DNA from: Bifidobacterium sp. B4142 | GTDB lineage: Bacteria > Actinomycetota > Actinomycetes > Actinomycetales > Bifidobacteriaceae | Length of the DNA stretch: 64,000 bases | Reading direction: 5' to 3' | Assembly (NCBI RefSeq): GCF_026537325.1 | Contig: NZ_JAFNMJ010000005.1 | Coordinates: 1 to 64,000 of the forward strand | Shown here: in pieces, positions 34,223 through 42,848 of the stretch | How the letters are laid out: each line of letters starts with the position of its first letter | How positions within the stretch are numbered: the first letter of the stretch is position 1 | The notes under the pieces: generated by a model | Told to the model about the DNA's origin: nothing | Database searches by the model: none | The model's input: only the letters and a program-made list of their open reading frames with translations | Made by a program: the position numbers and the translations under genes

Positions 34223-35530
34223 ATGTCCAAGGAATCATACGAGTCGGCAGGGTTCGCGGTCGAGTCATCCCTGAACGGACCTGCCCATCCCCTTGTCCTG
34301 ACCGGCGCAAGGCTGATAGACGCCCGCGGCATCAGGGAAGCTAGCTGGATTCTGGCCCTGGATGGCAAGATTGAGCAGGTCGGGCAAGGCAGGGAGAGCC
34401 TGGAATCCGCCCTGAGAGCCGCTGGCCTGCCCAGCCTGCTCTCATTCTTTCAGCCTGGATCCGATAACCATGACGCGAATGCGAACGGTGTAGAGTTCAT
34501 CGACGCGACCGGCTCCATCCTCACTCCCGGGTTCATCGACATCCACTCCCACGGCGGTTGGGTCCACTCCTTCGATGACGGAGACGAGGCCATCCGCACA
34601 GCCAGAGCCTGCCATATGGTCCATGGAACCACCAGGCAGGTGCTCAGCCTGATCACCAACCCAGTCGACACAATGTGCGACAATCTGCGCTCGGTCAGGC
34701 GGGTCATGGACTCCAGACCCGACGTGCTGGGGGCCCACTTGGAGGGGCCTTTCATCGCCCTCTCCCGTAAAGGGGCGCACGATCCCAAGTGTCTACGCGA
34801 CCCTGAACCTGCGGCCCTCGACAGTCTCCTGGAGGCTGCCGACGGTTGCATACGCCAGGTGACATTGGCCCCCGAGCGCGACCATGGCTACGAGGCCATA
34901 TCCCGCCTGGCTGAGTCCGGCGTGGTTCCTGCGGTCGGCCATTGCGATGCCGACTACGACCAGACCCGCCGCGCCTTCGATGCCGGCGCCCGCATACTCA
35001 CTCATGTTTTCAACGCCATGAACGGCATCCATCATCGTCAGCCAGGACCTGTTCCGGCCGCCGTGAAGGACCCCCGTGTCACGGCCGAGCTGATCAACGA
35101 CGGTTTCCATGTCCAGGACCCCTGCGTCGACTTGGCCTTCAGGCTCTTTCCCCATCGGATAGCCCTGGTCACCGATGCCATGGAGGCTACCGGCTGCGAG
35201 GACGGTGCCTACAAGCTGGGCTCCCTGGACGTAACAGTGAAAGGCGGCCACGCCCGCCTGACCTCCAACGGAGCCATAGCTGGTTCAACCCTGACCCTGG
35301 ATGTGGCAGTCGGCAGAGCCGTCCAGGCCATCGGTCTCCCGGCCCACCAGGCCGTGGAAGCCGCCACTCTGACACCAGCCCGGACTCTGGGGCTGGACCG
35401 TCCCAACCCGATCACAGGTGCTCCACTGGGTCTGCTGGCACCCGGCTATGCGGCCGACCTCCTCCTCCTGAGCCCGGCCGACTGGTCCGTCAAAACCGTG
35501 GTCTGCAACGGGCGCAGAATTCAGACCTGA
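34223..35530 (+). CDS. nagA: N-acetylglucosamine-6-phosphate deacetylase
   Basis: This 435-residue amidohydrolase removes acetate from GlcNAc-6-phosphate, supplying NagB. Metal and catalytic motifs are seen: DIHSHGGW, HLEGPF, VGHCDADYDQTR, THVFNAMNGIHH and the catalytic aspartate in LVTDAMEATG. The ATG at 34223 (MSKESYE) has GAAGG upstream and gives a normal length; the frame is open earlier to 34154, inside nagB. A 27-residue polar insert after the first strand (SFFQPGSDNHDANANGVEF) is longer than in E. coli NagA. The last ten bases overlap the convergent ABC ATPase gene. Confidence 0.94.
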   Translation: MSKESYESAGFAVESSLNGPAHPLVLTGARLIDARGIREASWILALDGKIEQVGQGRESLESALRAAGLPSLLSFFQPGSDNHDANANGVEFIDATGSILTPGFIDIHSHGGWVHSFDDGDEAIRTARACHMVHGTTRQVLSLITNPVDTMCDNLRSVRRVMDSRPDVLGAHLEGPFIALSRKGAHDPKCLRDPEPAALDSLLEAADGCIRQVTLAPERDHGYEAISRLAESGVVPAVGHCDADYDQTRRAFDAGARILTHVFNAMNGIHHRQPGPVPAAVKDPRVTAELINDGFHVQDPCVDLAFRLFPHRIALVTDAMEATGCEDGAYKLGSLDVTVKGGHARLTSNGAIAGSTLTLDVAVGRAVQAIGLPAHQAVEAATLTPARTLGLDRPNPITGAPLGLLAPGYAADLLLLSPADWSVKTVVCNGRRIQT

Positions 35531-36393
35531 ATTGATCTGAGCGGCTCCTTCTGCTCGGATCCGGACAGAAGGAGCCGCTCTATATCCTCCTGATCCATAT
35601 GGTGGTAGGAACCGCAAATCCTCCCATCCCGCATATATAGGATTCTGTCAGCCCTGGAAGCCACCCTGGCATCATGAGTGACCAGAAGGCTGGCCTTGAG
35701 TCCCGCACTCATGGCTGCTTGGATGGCATCAAGGGTGTCCTCACGGGCTCTGGGATCCAGGTTGCCGGTGGGCTCATCCGCAAAGAGAACATGCGCATCC
35801 ATGATCATGGCCCGAGCGATGGCCACCCGCTGCTGCTGACCTCCTGACAGCTCGCCCACCTTTCGCCCCATTACACCGGTCGGCAGGTCCACACAGGACA
35901 GAGCCCGACGTACAGCATGATCATCGGCGGCTGAACCATTCAAGGACTGCGGCAGGATGATGTTCTCGGCGACTGTCAGGGAATCGACCAGCATGTAATC
36001 CTGGAAGATGAAGGCGAATTCGGTCCTGCGAAGCCTTGCCCGGCGAAAACCCGGCTGCTGAGCGATGTTCCGATGACCATACCAGACCTCTCCTCGCGAC
36101 GGGGTCAGGATGCCGGCAAGCAGCTTGAGCACAGTGGACTTCCCACATCCCGAAGGTCCGATCAAGGCCGTGATCCGACCAGATTGCAACACTATATCGA
36201 CCGGCCCGATCTGCGGGGCCGACCCATTCCTGTCATGCGACCTTCCCAGCAGACGACGCCTACGGCGACCGCCGTCCGAATAGTCGTAGCAGACAGACTT
36301 GGCCTGCAAGACCTTATCGTTGGCATCCGGATCCCCGTCATGAACAGTTTTCAGCCTTATCCTTGCGTCCCGTCCCCCATGCCTTGTTTCCAT
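35521..36393 (-). CDS. ABC transporter ATP-binding protein (MacB/LolD type)
   Basis: This 290-residue ATPase has Walker A (GPSGCGKST), the Q-loop (FIFQDYMLVDSL), the signature LSGGQQQR and Walker B (VLFADEPTGNLD). The TGNLDP sequence is typical of ATPases paired with FtsX-like permeases. An unusual basic stretch (SDGGRRRRRLLGRSH) interrupts the first beta sheet. The ATG at 36393 follows AGAGGG. It is the last gene of a leftward set (response regulator, sensor kinase, permease, ATPase). Its final codons lie inside the terminator-like hairpin of convergent nagA. Confidence 0.88.
   Translation of the reverse strand: METRHGGRDARIRLKTVHDGDPDANDKVLQAKSVCYDYSDGGRRRRRLLGRSHDRNGSAPQIGPVDIVLQSGRITALIGPSGCGKSTVLKLLAGILTPSRGEVWYGHRNIAQQPGFRRARLRRTEFAFIFQDYMLVDSLTVAENIILPQSLNGSAADDHAVRRALSCVDLPTGVMGRKVGELSGGQQQRVAIARAMIMDAHVLFADEPTGNLDPRAREDTLDAIQAAMSAGLKASLLVTHDARVASRADRILYMRDGRICGSYHHMDQEDIERLLLSGSEQKEPLRSIQV
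35539..35580 (+). terminator. 15-bp hairpin downstream of nagA, inside the ATPase coding end
   Basis: A perfect inverted repeat, arms 35539-35553 and 35566-35580, begins nine bases after the nagA stop. It lies wholly within the last ~20 codons of the convergent ABC ATPase, so the same bases encode the C-terminal GSEQKEPLRS region. No T run follows on the plus strand. Confidence 0.6.
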
Positions 36394-36570
36394 ATATCCC
36401 TCTTTCCTGCGTCCGATTTTCAAAATGCCAGCTGCACGACTGCCGCGAGCAACGCATTTCGTGATGACCGCAACAGACTTCTCAGGCCACTTATCCCCCC
36501 CCCCTCGCCTGCACGGCCGTCCGTCGTGCCCTCACTCATTCCCATGCCGCCACCGCCACAGGCTGCTCGC

Positions 36571-38559
36571 TCATCCTTGGCAAGCCAGACGAGCATAGGA
36601 AACCATGTGGGCGGACAGGGCCACCAGACCCATCGTCAGGATTACCGTCAAAAGCAGGCCCAGCTGCCTAGCCGGGCAATAAAAGGAGATACCCCCGTAG
36701 AGTTCGACTGACTGTGGGTGGGAGCAGAGGTTGACGACCAGGAGCGAGCCGACGCAGCCCAGGAAGAAGGCCGACAAAACTTCGCCCAGATACCTGAGAG
36801 TCCCGCTGCACCCGTACCGCCAGACTCCCAGGTCCAGGAGAACGGTCACGGCCCTGGTTCTGCGCCCCTCCTCCACCATGGTGAAGATCAGCGACAGGAC
36901 GCCCACAGCGCATATGGCCAGGACTGGGTACACAATGACAGCCATCTCTCTCATCCCGTCCCCCCCAGTCTGCGTGTAGATTTTGCCTGTCGGCAGATCC
37001 GCCACCCATGCCTTGGCCGCTTGGTCGGTAACTCCTGTCGGTACCTCCCGGCCATCTGGCCGGGACGAAACCAGGGCCAGAGGCGTGTGCTCACCCCAAC
37101 GTTCATATCCGGACTTCCATGAACCTCGGGATATAGAAGACGACAGACGGGAGGGGATGAAGTACTGGCCCATTCCTCCCGGCAAGTCGGCCACAGCCGC
37201 AATTCGACTGCGTCGGGCTGACCCGCTCCCATCATCGATACAGACCGGGCTGTCGACTGACACGCCCGCCCCCGCCTCCGGCTTGGAGGCTACCACCCCA
37301 TCGAGCCTCTCCAGGCTTGTTCCGTCCTGCACATGGCGGAGGGTGGCGGATGGAAGAACCCGGCCCAGATCGCCGTCTATTTGAAGACGGGAGGCACCAC
37401 GATAGTAAGAGGCTGCCCGCTGGACCTGCCGATCACATCCCCCACCGTTCTTCTCCATAGGCACAACCGTGGCAGGAGCCAGAATAAGAGGGTCAGCATC
37501 GCGCGACCTTACATAGGCGGACCAACGATCCAAAGTCCCCTGGCCGCGCCCGACCGGTCTGATCACAGACCCGCCTGCCAGCGCTTCGGTCAGGGAGGCG
37601 CGCGCATTGGCATCGCTGTACCCCAAAAAACCGAAAAGCCCACAAGTGACCGCAGCGGCGACGACCACCATCGTGAAAAGGGAGGCTGCCCTGGCGGTCT
37701 CCTGACTGCGCAAGGCCAAGGTGACCACGGGACCTTTCAGACGACCAGCCAGGATAACGCTCGCTATTCGGATCAATAGGGTCCTGCCCATTCGTGCCAA
37801 GGCCCACACCAGAAGAGGAATCAGGAAGATGCCCAAACTGCCGGCGGTCGCTCCAGTCCCCTTTAGGCAGATCATCATGCAGGCCGCAGAGACCGCCAGA
37901 AGAATGACCACAGTAAACAGGGCGCGGCGGCGCCTCCCGGACGAGCAGGGCATGGACTGCAAGTCAGGCCGAGCTCTGACGACCCTCACTGCAGCCAACA
38001 TGGCGCCCAGACATTGGCACAGGACGGAAAGCAGGACCGTTACAAGAGTGGAGGAGAGGTTCGGCAGCCCGCCCTGCCTTGGCGGAAGCATGTCCAGCTG
38101 GGACATGGCCGACCCCGCCAGAGGCATCACCAGCTCACCCAGAATCACGCCGATGAGACCAGAGAAGGCAGCCATGAGACCTTGGACGACCAATATCGAT
38201 CCCAGGAGCCGGCTGGGGGAGGCGCCCAGCAGACGGATGCGCATGAGCCTGTCCCATTGAGCTGTAAAGGCGTGATCGCTGATGGTCTTGGAAACGGAGG
38301 CCGAGGATGCTAAAAATATAGCCACCATAGCTACCGGGGTGGTCGAGTCGGGCCGCCCTTCTCCCCTGGCCATGGCCTCAAGGACCAGGAAGATCAAGGC
38401 CATGGGGCAGGCTCCAGCCAGTACGTTCAGGGTTTGCAGGCCGCGGTTCCCCCGCCATAAGGAATTCACCAGGCGGATGTATCCGATTCTGATACCCCGA
38501 CCTCTAGGCCATTCCGCCCCGGATTCTCTCCCGTCACCGCCTATTCTTGTCCGTTGCAT
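36571..38559 (-). CDS. FtsX-like ABC transporter permease (BceB/MacB type)
   Basis: This 662-residue membrane protein has membrane segments near the N-terminus (about 45-65), a cluster at roughly 110-330, a large polar region of about 200 residues (about 340-540) and a final group of segments. The region before the last helices (VLSLIFTMVEEGRRTRAVTV) matches the FtsX core. The large extracellular domain is a feature of BceB-like peptide-resistance permeases. The start at 38559 has no good ribosome site and may lie a little further in. It sits 178 bp upstream of the ATPase gene and 110 bp downstream of the sensor kinase gene. Confidence 0.78.
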   Translation of the reverse strand: MQRTRIGGDGRESGAEWPRGRGIRIGYIRLVNSLWRGNRGLQTLNVLAGACPMALIFLVLEAMARGEGRPDSTTPVAMVAIFLASSASVSKTISDHAFTAQWDRLMRIRLLGASPSRLLGSILVVQGLMAAFSGLIGVILGELVMPLAGSAMSQLDMLPPRQGGLPNLSSTLVTVLLSVLCQCLGAMLAAVRVVRARPDLQSMPCSSGRRRRALFTVVILLAVSAACMMICLKGTGATAGSLGIFLIPLLVWALARMGRTLLIRIASVILAGRLKGPVVTLALRSQETARAASLFTMVVVAAAVTCGLFGFLGYSDANARASLTEALAGGSVIRPVGRGQGTLDRWSAYVRSRDADPLILAPATVVPMEKNGGGCDRQVQRAASYYRGASRLQIDGDLGRVLPSATLRHVQDGTSLERLDGVVASKPEAGAGVSVDSPVCIDDGSGSARRSRIAAVADLPGGMGQYFIPSRLSSSISRGSWKSGYERWGEHTPLALVSSRPDGREVPTGVTDQAAKAWVADLPTGKIYTQTGGDGMREMAVIVYPVLAICAVGVLSLIFTMVEEGRRTRAVTVLLDLGVWRYGCSGTLRYLGEVLSAFFLGCVGSLLVVNLCSHPQSVELYGGISFYCPARQLGLLLTVILTMGLVALSAHMVSYARLACQG

Positions 38560-38669
38560 AGGACCAAGCTACATGGGCGAGCAACAGGTAGGCCACCGAC
38601 AGACGTCACTATCAAGTGGACGAATGTCACTGCCTTGCAGAAGTCGTCATCCTGGCCGAAGGTCCGAAG

Positions 38670-39845
38670 TTACCTACCGGATTGCGCAGCCAGCGGAAAA
38701 GAAAGCGCCACCCTAGTGCCATGGGGAGACTCCGATGCCTCTGCCGGCCTCACATCCAGAGAGCCGCCCAGGGCCTTCGCCCTCTGCTCCAGGGAGGACA
38801 GGCCGAAGCCAGGCACAAACCGAACGGATCCGTCGCCAGGACCTACTCCGTTGTCCGTCACACTCAGGCGGAGGGTTCTTGGTGCCAGATCAATGACAAT
38901 CGAGGCGGATGAGGCATGAGCGTGACGGACCACGTTAGTCAAAGTCTCCTGCAAAGCCCGGTAGATAAGGACTTTGCTCTGCGACGACAGGCCCTCTAGG
39001 CTCCCATGCACCGTAGCGGTCACATGCAGACCCGTGGATTCAAAGGAGTCTGCCAGACTGACAATCGACTCCTCGGTCAGTTCCCCACCAAAGACGGCCG
39101 GATTCAAAGCCCTGGCCTGCTGACGTACCTGAGCCAGAGCCTTCTTATCGATGTCTTCGGCCTTAGCCAGATGAGCGAGGGCTCGGTCGATGGACAAACC
39201 CTTGTGCAGAGTCCTTTGTGCTGCTTCAAGCTCCATGTGCATGGCCGACAGGTACTGACCAATCGAATCATGCATCTGCGAGGCCATTTCCGCCCGCTCC
39301 TTGGACAAGGCCAGACTCTCGATTGTGAGCGACTGTCTGGCCAGCTGCCGGTTCTTTTCAATAAGCAGACGGCTGGCCCGTGCATAAAACAGGAAAGCCA
39401 CCGCGAAGAAGATAATCAGAGCCAAGTTCAGGATCATATCGCCCCAGATGGCCTGCCGCCATCCGCTTTTCCATGCCATATGCAGAATATAGGCCGCAAT
39501 TTCCCCTCCCACTGAGACCCAGGTCCAGATCTCCGGGAATGCGAAGAGAACATCCACGGTCACGATGGCGGTGAGAAACATCTGCGGCGGATTGTCGAAA
39601 AGGGTGGCTGCAAGACAAACCACGATGAGAAGGCCCCCGCAGATCAAGGCGGGAATACGTCGCCGAATCAGCCTATAACCCAGCCAGGCCGAGATCATGG
39701 CAGTCTGGAAGAGAAAGAAGTTGAGCGGATTGCCGTATTTTGACCATAAGAAGGAGCAGCAGAACGAGGCGACCTCCACCAGGCCTACATATGGGAGGGA
39801 CCCTGGTTTCCGCTCCTGAGACGGCTCAGGCTCTGACGGGCTCAT
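38670..39845 (-). CDS. Sensor histidine kinase (NarL-type, HisKA_3)
   Basis: This 391-residue kinase has about five N-terminal membrane segments and no large sensor domain. The phosphorylated His192 is in EMASQMHDSIGQYL. The ATP-binding region contains ETLTNVVRHAHAS (N box), DNGVGPGDG (G1) and GFGLSSLEQRAKALGG. The start overlaps the response-regulator stop by four bases (ATGA), so the pair is translationally coupled. Kinases with few extracellular residues next to BceAB-like transporters often sense through the transporter itself; that is suggested here by context only. Confidence 0.9.
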   Translation of the reverse strand: MSPSEPEPSQERKPGSLPYVGLVEVASFCCSFLWSKYGNPLNFFLFQTAMISAWLGYRLIRRRIPALICGGLLIVVCLAATLFDNPPQMFLTAIVTVDVLFAFPEIWTWVSVGGEIAAYILHMAWKSGWRQAIWGDMILNLALIIFFAVAFLFYARASRLLIEKNRQLARQSLTIESLALSKERAEMASQMHDSIGQYLSAMHMELEAAQRTLHKGLSIDRALAHLAKAEDIDKKALAQVRQQARALNPAVFGGELTEESIVSLADSFESTGLHVTATVHGSLEGLSSQSKVLIYRALQETLTNVVRHAHASSASIVIDLAPRTLRLSVTDNGVGPGDGSVRFVPGFGLSSLEQRAKALGGSLDVRPAEASESPHGTRVALSFPLAAQSGR

Positions 39846-40468
39846 GGCCGCCTTAAGGTCATGGCCAACTCGGTGCGGTTACGCACGCCGATCTTGTCGA
39901 AAATGCTGCTGACGCGGTTCCTGACCGTGCCCAGAGCCAGGCATAGACGATCGGCGATCTCCCTGTTGGTTGAGCCAGCCACAATCATGTCGATAATCTG
40001 ACGGTCCGTCCGATCGAAGTCGCAGGCATCGTCGACTCCTTCCCTGCTAATGAGATCCATCAGTCTGCCCGACTCGGCAGCCCCAAGGACGCGTTCGCCC
40101 CTGTAGACCCTATGCACAGTACCGATAATCTCCTCGGCATCGGCGTCTTTGAGCAGGTGCCCATATGCCCCAGCCTTGATGCTCCCCACAAGATTCTCAT
40201 CCTCATCGAATGCCGTCAGTGCGACGCATCGGACTTTCAGTCCTCTTTTCCGCAGAATGCCAATGAGACAAATCCCGTCGATGTCAGGCATCCGGCAGTC
40301 AACTAGGGCCACATCGACATCGCTCAGGCGAGGATGCTCCAGAAGCTCCCGGGCGCTGGCTGCATCCGCAACGATCTTGATATCGTCCTCATCAGCCAGT
40401 ATCGAGACCAGTCCTGCTCTGACCAGTTCCTGATCATCGACGATGGCCAGATTGATGGTCTCCGTCAT
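39842..40468 (-). CDS. LuxR/NarL-type response regulator
   Basis: This 208-residue protein is a receiver domain (phosphorylated Asp57 in LVDCRMPDIDG, with the acidic pair Asp11-Asp12) joined to a C-terminal LuxR helix-turn-helix (TNREIADRLCLALGTVRNRV). It should bind DNA when phosphorylated by the overlapping sensor kinase and control the downstream ABC exporter genes. The start at 40468 (MTETINL) fits the family; ATGs nine and twelve bases upstream (the MMPGM start) are alternatives with GGGAG nearby. It lies 47 bp downstream of htpX, so read-through is possible. Confidence 0.9.
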   Translation of the reverse strand: MTETINLAIVDDQELVRAGLVSILADEDDIKIVADAASARELLEHPRLSDVDVALVDCRMPDIDGICLIGILRKRGLKVRCVALTAFDEDENLVGSIKAGAYGHLLKDADAEEIIGTVHRVYRGERVLGAAESGRLMDLISREGVDDACDFDRTDRQIIDMIVAGSTNREIADRLCLALGTVRNRVSSIFDKIGVRNRTELAMTLRRP

Positions 40469-40515
40469 ACCAGGCATCATCTCCCATCGACAGAAGCGCA
40501 AAGCTGCTCTGCCTC

Positions 40516-41451
40516 TCAGTACCCCACCTGGGTTTCATGCCCGGAATTCACCTGGGTCTGCCCCATCTCCTGACTCATCTGCATCAGGCGGGCTATGCGC
40601 TCTTCCGTGGGCGGATGAGTGGAGAAGAGCCTGCTGAACCCCTTGACCGAGAAGGGATTTTCGATCATCATGGCGGCGGCGCTCTGGGTGCCGGCAGTCT
40701 GAGGCATGGGCACAGCCTGAGACCCGTAGGATATTTTGTTCAACGCCGATGCCAGAGCCGCTGGGTCCCCAGTCAGCCGACTGCCGTCCTCGTCGGCGTC
40801 ATACTCACGGGTGCGGGAAATGGCCATCTGGATCAAGGAAGCGCCCAGGGGGGCCAGAATCGAGCTGATCAGCACACCCAGGAGGCCGAAGACGCCGGAA
40901 TCGTTATCCCTGTCCCTGCTGTCGCCGCCGAAATACATGAGAGAGTATCCCAGATAGGTGATGACCGTGGCCATGGCCGAAGCCACTGCAGAAGTCAGGA
41001 TGTCATGGTTGTAGACGTGCATGAGCTCGTGGCCCAGCACCCCGCGGATCTCACGCTCGTTGAGGATTCGCAGGATTCCCTGGGTGCAGCAGACGGCGGC
41101 ATGGCGCTCGTTACGGCCTGTGGCAAAAGCGTTGGGAGAGTCAGTGGGGGCGATGTATATACGGGGCATGGGCTTGCCTGCCCTCCCCGACAGTTCTCGG
41201 ACGATACGGTAGAGGTCGGGAGCCTCCTGCTCGCTGACCGGCCGGGCATGCATGGAGGCGATCGCCACCTTGTCGGAGAACCAGTAGGACCCGAAAGTGG
41301 TGGCCAGGCCTATGAGGATATAGATGCCTAGAGTCCCCTGACGGCCACCCGTCAGCCACCAGATGAGCATAATAACGACCCACATAAGGGCGAACAAAAG
41401 CGTCGTTTTCAGGCCGTTGAAATGTCCGTGAACCTTCAGCTTGCCATTCAT
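40516..41451 (-). CDS. htpX: Membrane zinc metalloprotease HtpX
   Basis: This 311-residue M48-family protease handles damaged membrane proteins. Two N-terminal membrane segments precede the zinc motif HELMH (His141 to His145), followed by two more hydrophobic segments and the third ligand region in SRTREYDADEDG. The closing FSTHPPTEERIARL motif is diagnostic. Start choice is uncertain: the ATG at 41451 gives MNGKLKVHGHFN, and earlier frames to 41469 exist without a ribosome site. It lies between ddl and the two-component genes on the same strand, in an envelope-related block. Confidence 0.92.
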   Translation of the reverse strand: MNGKLKVHGHFNGLKTTLLFALMWVVIMLIWWLTGGRQGTLGIYILIGLATTFGSYWFSDKVAIASMHARPVSEQEAPDLYRIVRELSGRAGKPMPRIYIAPTDSPNAFATGRNERHAAVCCTQGILRILNEREIRGVLGHELMHVYNHDILTSAVASAMATVITYLGYSLMYFGGDSRDRDNDSGVFGLLGVLISSILAPLGASLIQMAISRTREYDADEDGSRLTGDPAALASALNKISYGSQAVPMPQTAGTQSAAAMMIENPFSVKGFSRLFSTHPPTEERIARLMQMSQEMGQTQVNSGHETQVGY

Positions 41452-41587
41452 GGACACCATGGTAGACAATGCTGCTGAATTTCTGCTGAACGAAGCCTGT
41501 ACATCCCACGGGTTTCATACACGTCAGACCAGAAACACATACCCCGGGAGAAGCTTGACGGAGCAGTTTCATGAGCCAAAGAGCGAT

Positions 41588-42598
41588 TTATTCCTTAGCC
41601 AGAGCCAGCTGACAGATCCGTTCGCATAGATCGCCAAAACTTATACCAGCTGCAGCTGCTGCCTTGGGCAGGAGGCTGGACCGCGTCAGGCCGGGCAAAG
41701 TGTTGGCCTCCATGAACCAGATCTGTTCTTCTTCATCCACAATGAAGTCACTGCGGCTGTAACCGCTCAGTTTGAAAACCCGGTGAATAGTCTCGGCCTC
41801 CTCTTGGAGCCGTTCAGCCAAGCTTGCAGGTATTCGGGCCGGGAAGATCTCATCCACCCCGTCCTTCTGGTACTTTGAGGCATAGTCAAAGACCTGCCCA
41901 TCCGGTTTGACGATTTCACCGACTGGAAGTGCAGAGTCGCCGATAACACTGACAGTGAACTCCCTGCCTGTGATGAAACGCTCTATGATCACCTGGCCAT
42001 AGGCAGCCGCCTCCTGAATAGCAGCAGGCAGACCATCAGGATTGTCCACAATACTCAGGCCGACACTGGAACCTTCGGCATCCGGTTTGACTACTACTGG
42101 CCAGCCCAGACGATCCTCAACCTCAGTCGCGTCGACGGAGCCCGTCAACCATTCAGGCGTGAGGATGCCCGCACTTCCAGCCACCCTCTTCGAGACCTCC
42201 TTATCCATGGCCAGGCCACTTGCTGTGCTTCCCGACCCAGTGAACGGAATCTGAGCCAATTCTAAAAGGGCCTGGATCTGACCGTTCTCACCAGAGCCAC
42301 CGTGAAGGGCCAGGAAGACCAAATCGCAGTCCAGGACCGCCGACGAAAGATTCACCTCAGAATGTGCACGTTTCAATGTCTCAAGTTGTTTGGCGCCTGG
42401 ATGATTCTGGATGGAAGTCGATGCCGATGAAGAAAGGGCCAGCCTGCCTTCCTCCTCCAAACTCAATCTGCCACGGGCACTGTCAACGGCGACGACCTCG
42501 TGGCCTCGTTCACGGAGCGCACGAATGACTTCAATAGCCGAAGCGACCGATACCTCGCGTTCGGTACTGGTCCCACCAAAGACGACAGCTATCCTCAT
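41588..42598 (-). CDS. ddl: D-alanine--D-alanine ligase
   Basis: This 336-residue ATP-grasp enzyme makes the D-Ala-D-Ala dipeptide for peptidoglycan. The N-terminal VVFGGTSTEREVSVASA is diagnostic, GSGSTASGLAMDK and VVKPDAEGSSVGL are the ATP/substrate segments, and the end carries FMEANTLPGLTRSSL with metal ligands. It is somewhat shorter than usual. The ATG at 42598 follows CAGGAGG by seven bases. The tyrosine/phenylalanine position that separates D-Ala from D-lactate ligases was not resolved by eye. It is upstream of htpX with a 136-bp gap. Confidence 0.93.
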   Translation of the reverse strand: MRIAVVFGGTSTEREVSVASAIEVIRALRERGHEVVAVDSARGRLSLEEEGRLALSSSASTSIQNHPGAKQLETLKRAHSEVNLSSAVLDCDLVFLALHGGSGENGQIQALLELAQIPFTGSGSTASGLAMDKEVSKRVAGSAGILTPEWLTGSVDATEVEDRLGWPVVVKPDAEGSSVGLSIVDNPDGLPAAIQEAAAYGQVIIERFITGREFTVSVIGDSALPVGEIVKPDGQVFDYASKYQKDGVDEIFPARIPASLAERLQEEAETIHRVFKLSGYSRSDFIVDEEEQIWFMEANTLPGLTRSSLLPKAAAAAGISFGDLCERICQLALAKE

Positions 42599-42786
42599 CG
42601 TTCAGCCTCCTGGCTGTCCACTCACCTGCATGGTTCCACTTCATGGACTAGAGAATCTAGGGTGTGTTCGTCAACGCTTAACCGGCACACTCCTTAAGAT
42701 AACGAATACAAAGGGACGATTCAACCGTATAGGCGATTGAATACTCTGCGAGATGCCCTCCCCGTGGTGCCGACCAAGAAAACAGG

Positions 42787-42819
42787 ATTTGGACGAGGAT
42801 TCATGAACCTCATCCAAAT
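42787..42819 (-). terminator. Terminator-like hairpin after the ferredoxin reductase gene
   Basis: Arms 42787-42798 and 42808-42819 pair over 12 bp with one wobble around a 9-nt loop. On the minus strand the hairpin lies 30 bp after the reductase stop and is followed by CCTGTTTTC. The rest of the 250-bp gap to ddl shows no gene. Confidence 0.6.
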
Positions 42820-42848
42820 TCTGCCGCTGCCGAACCAGGACCGCTCGC

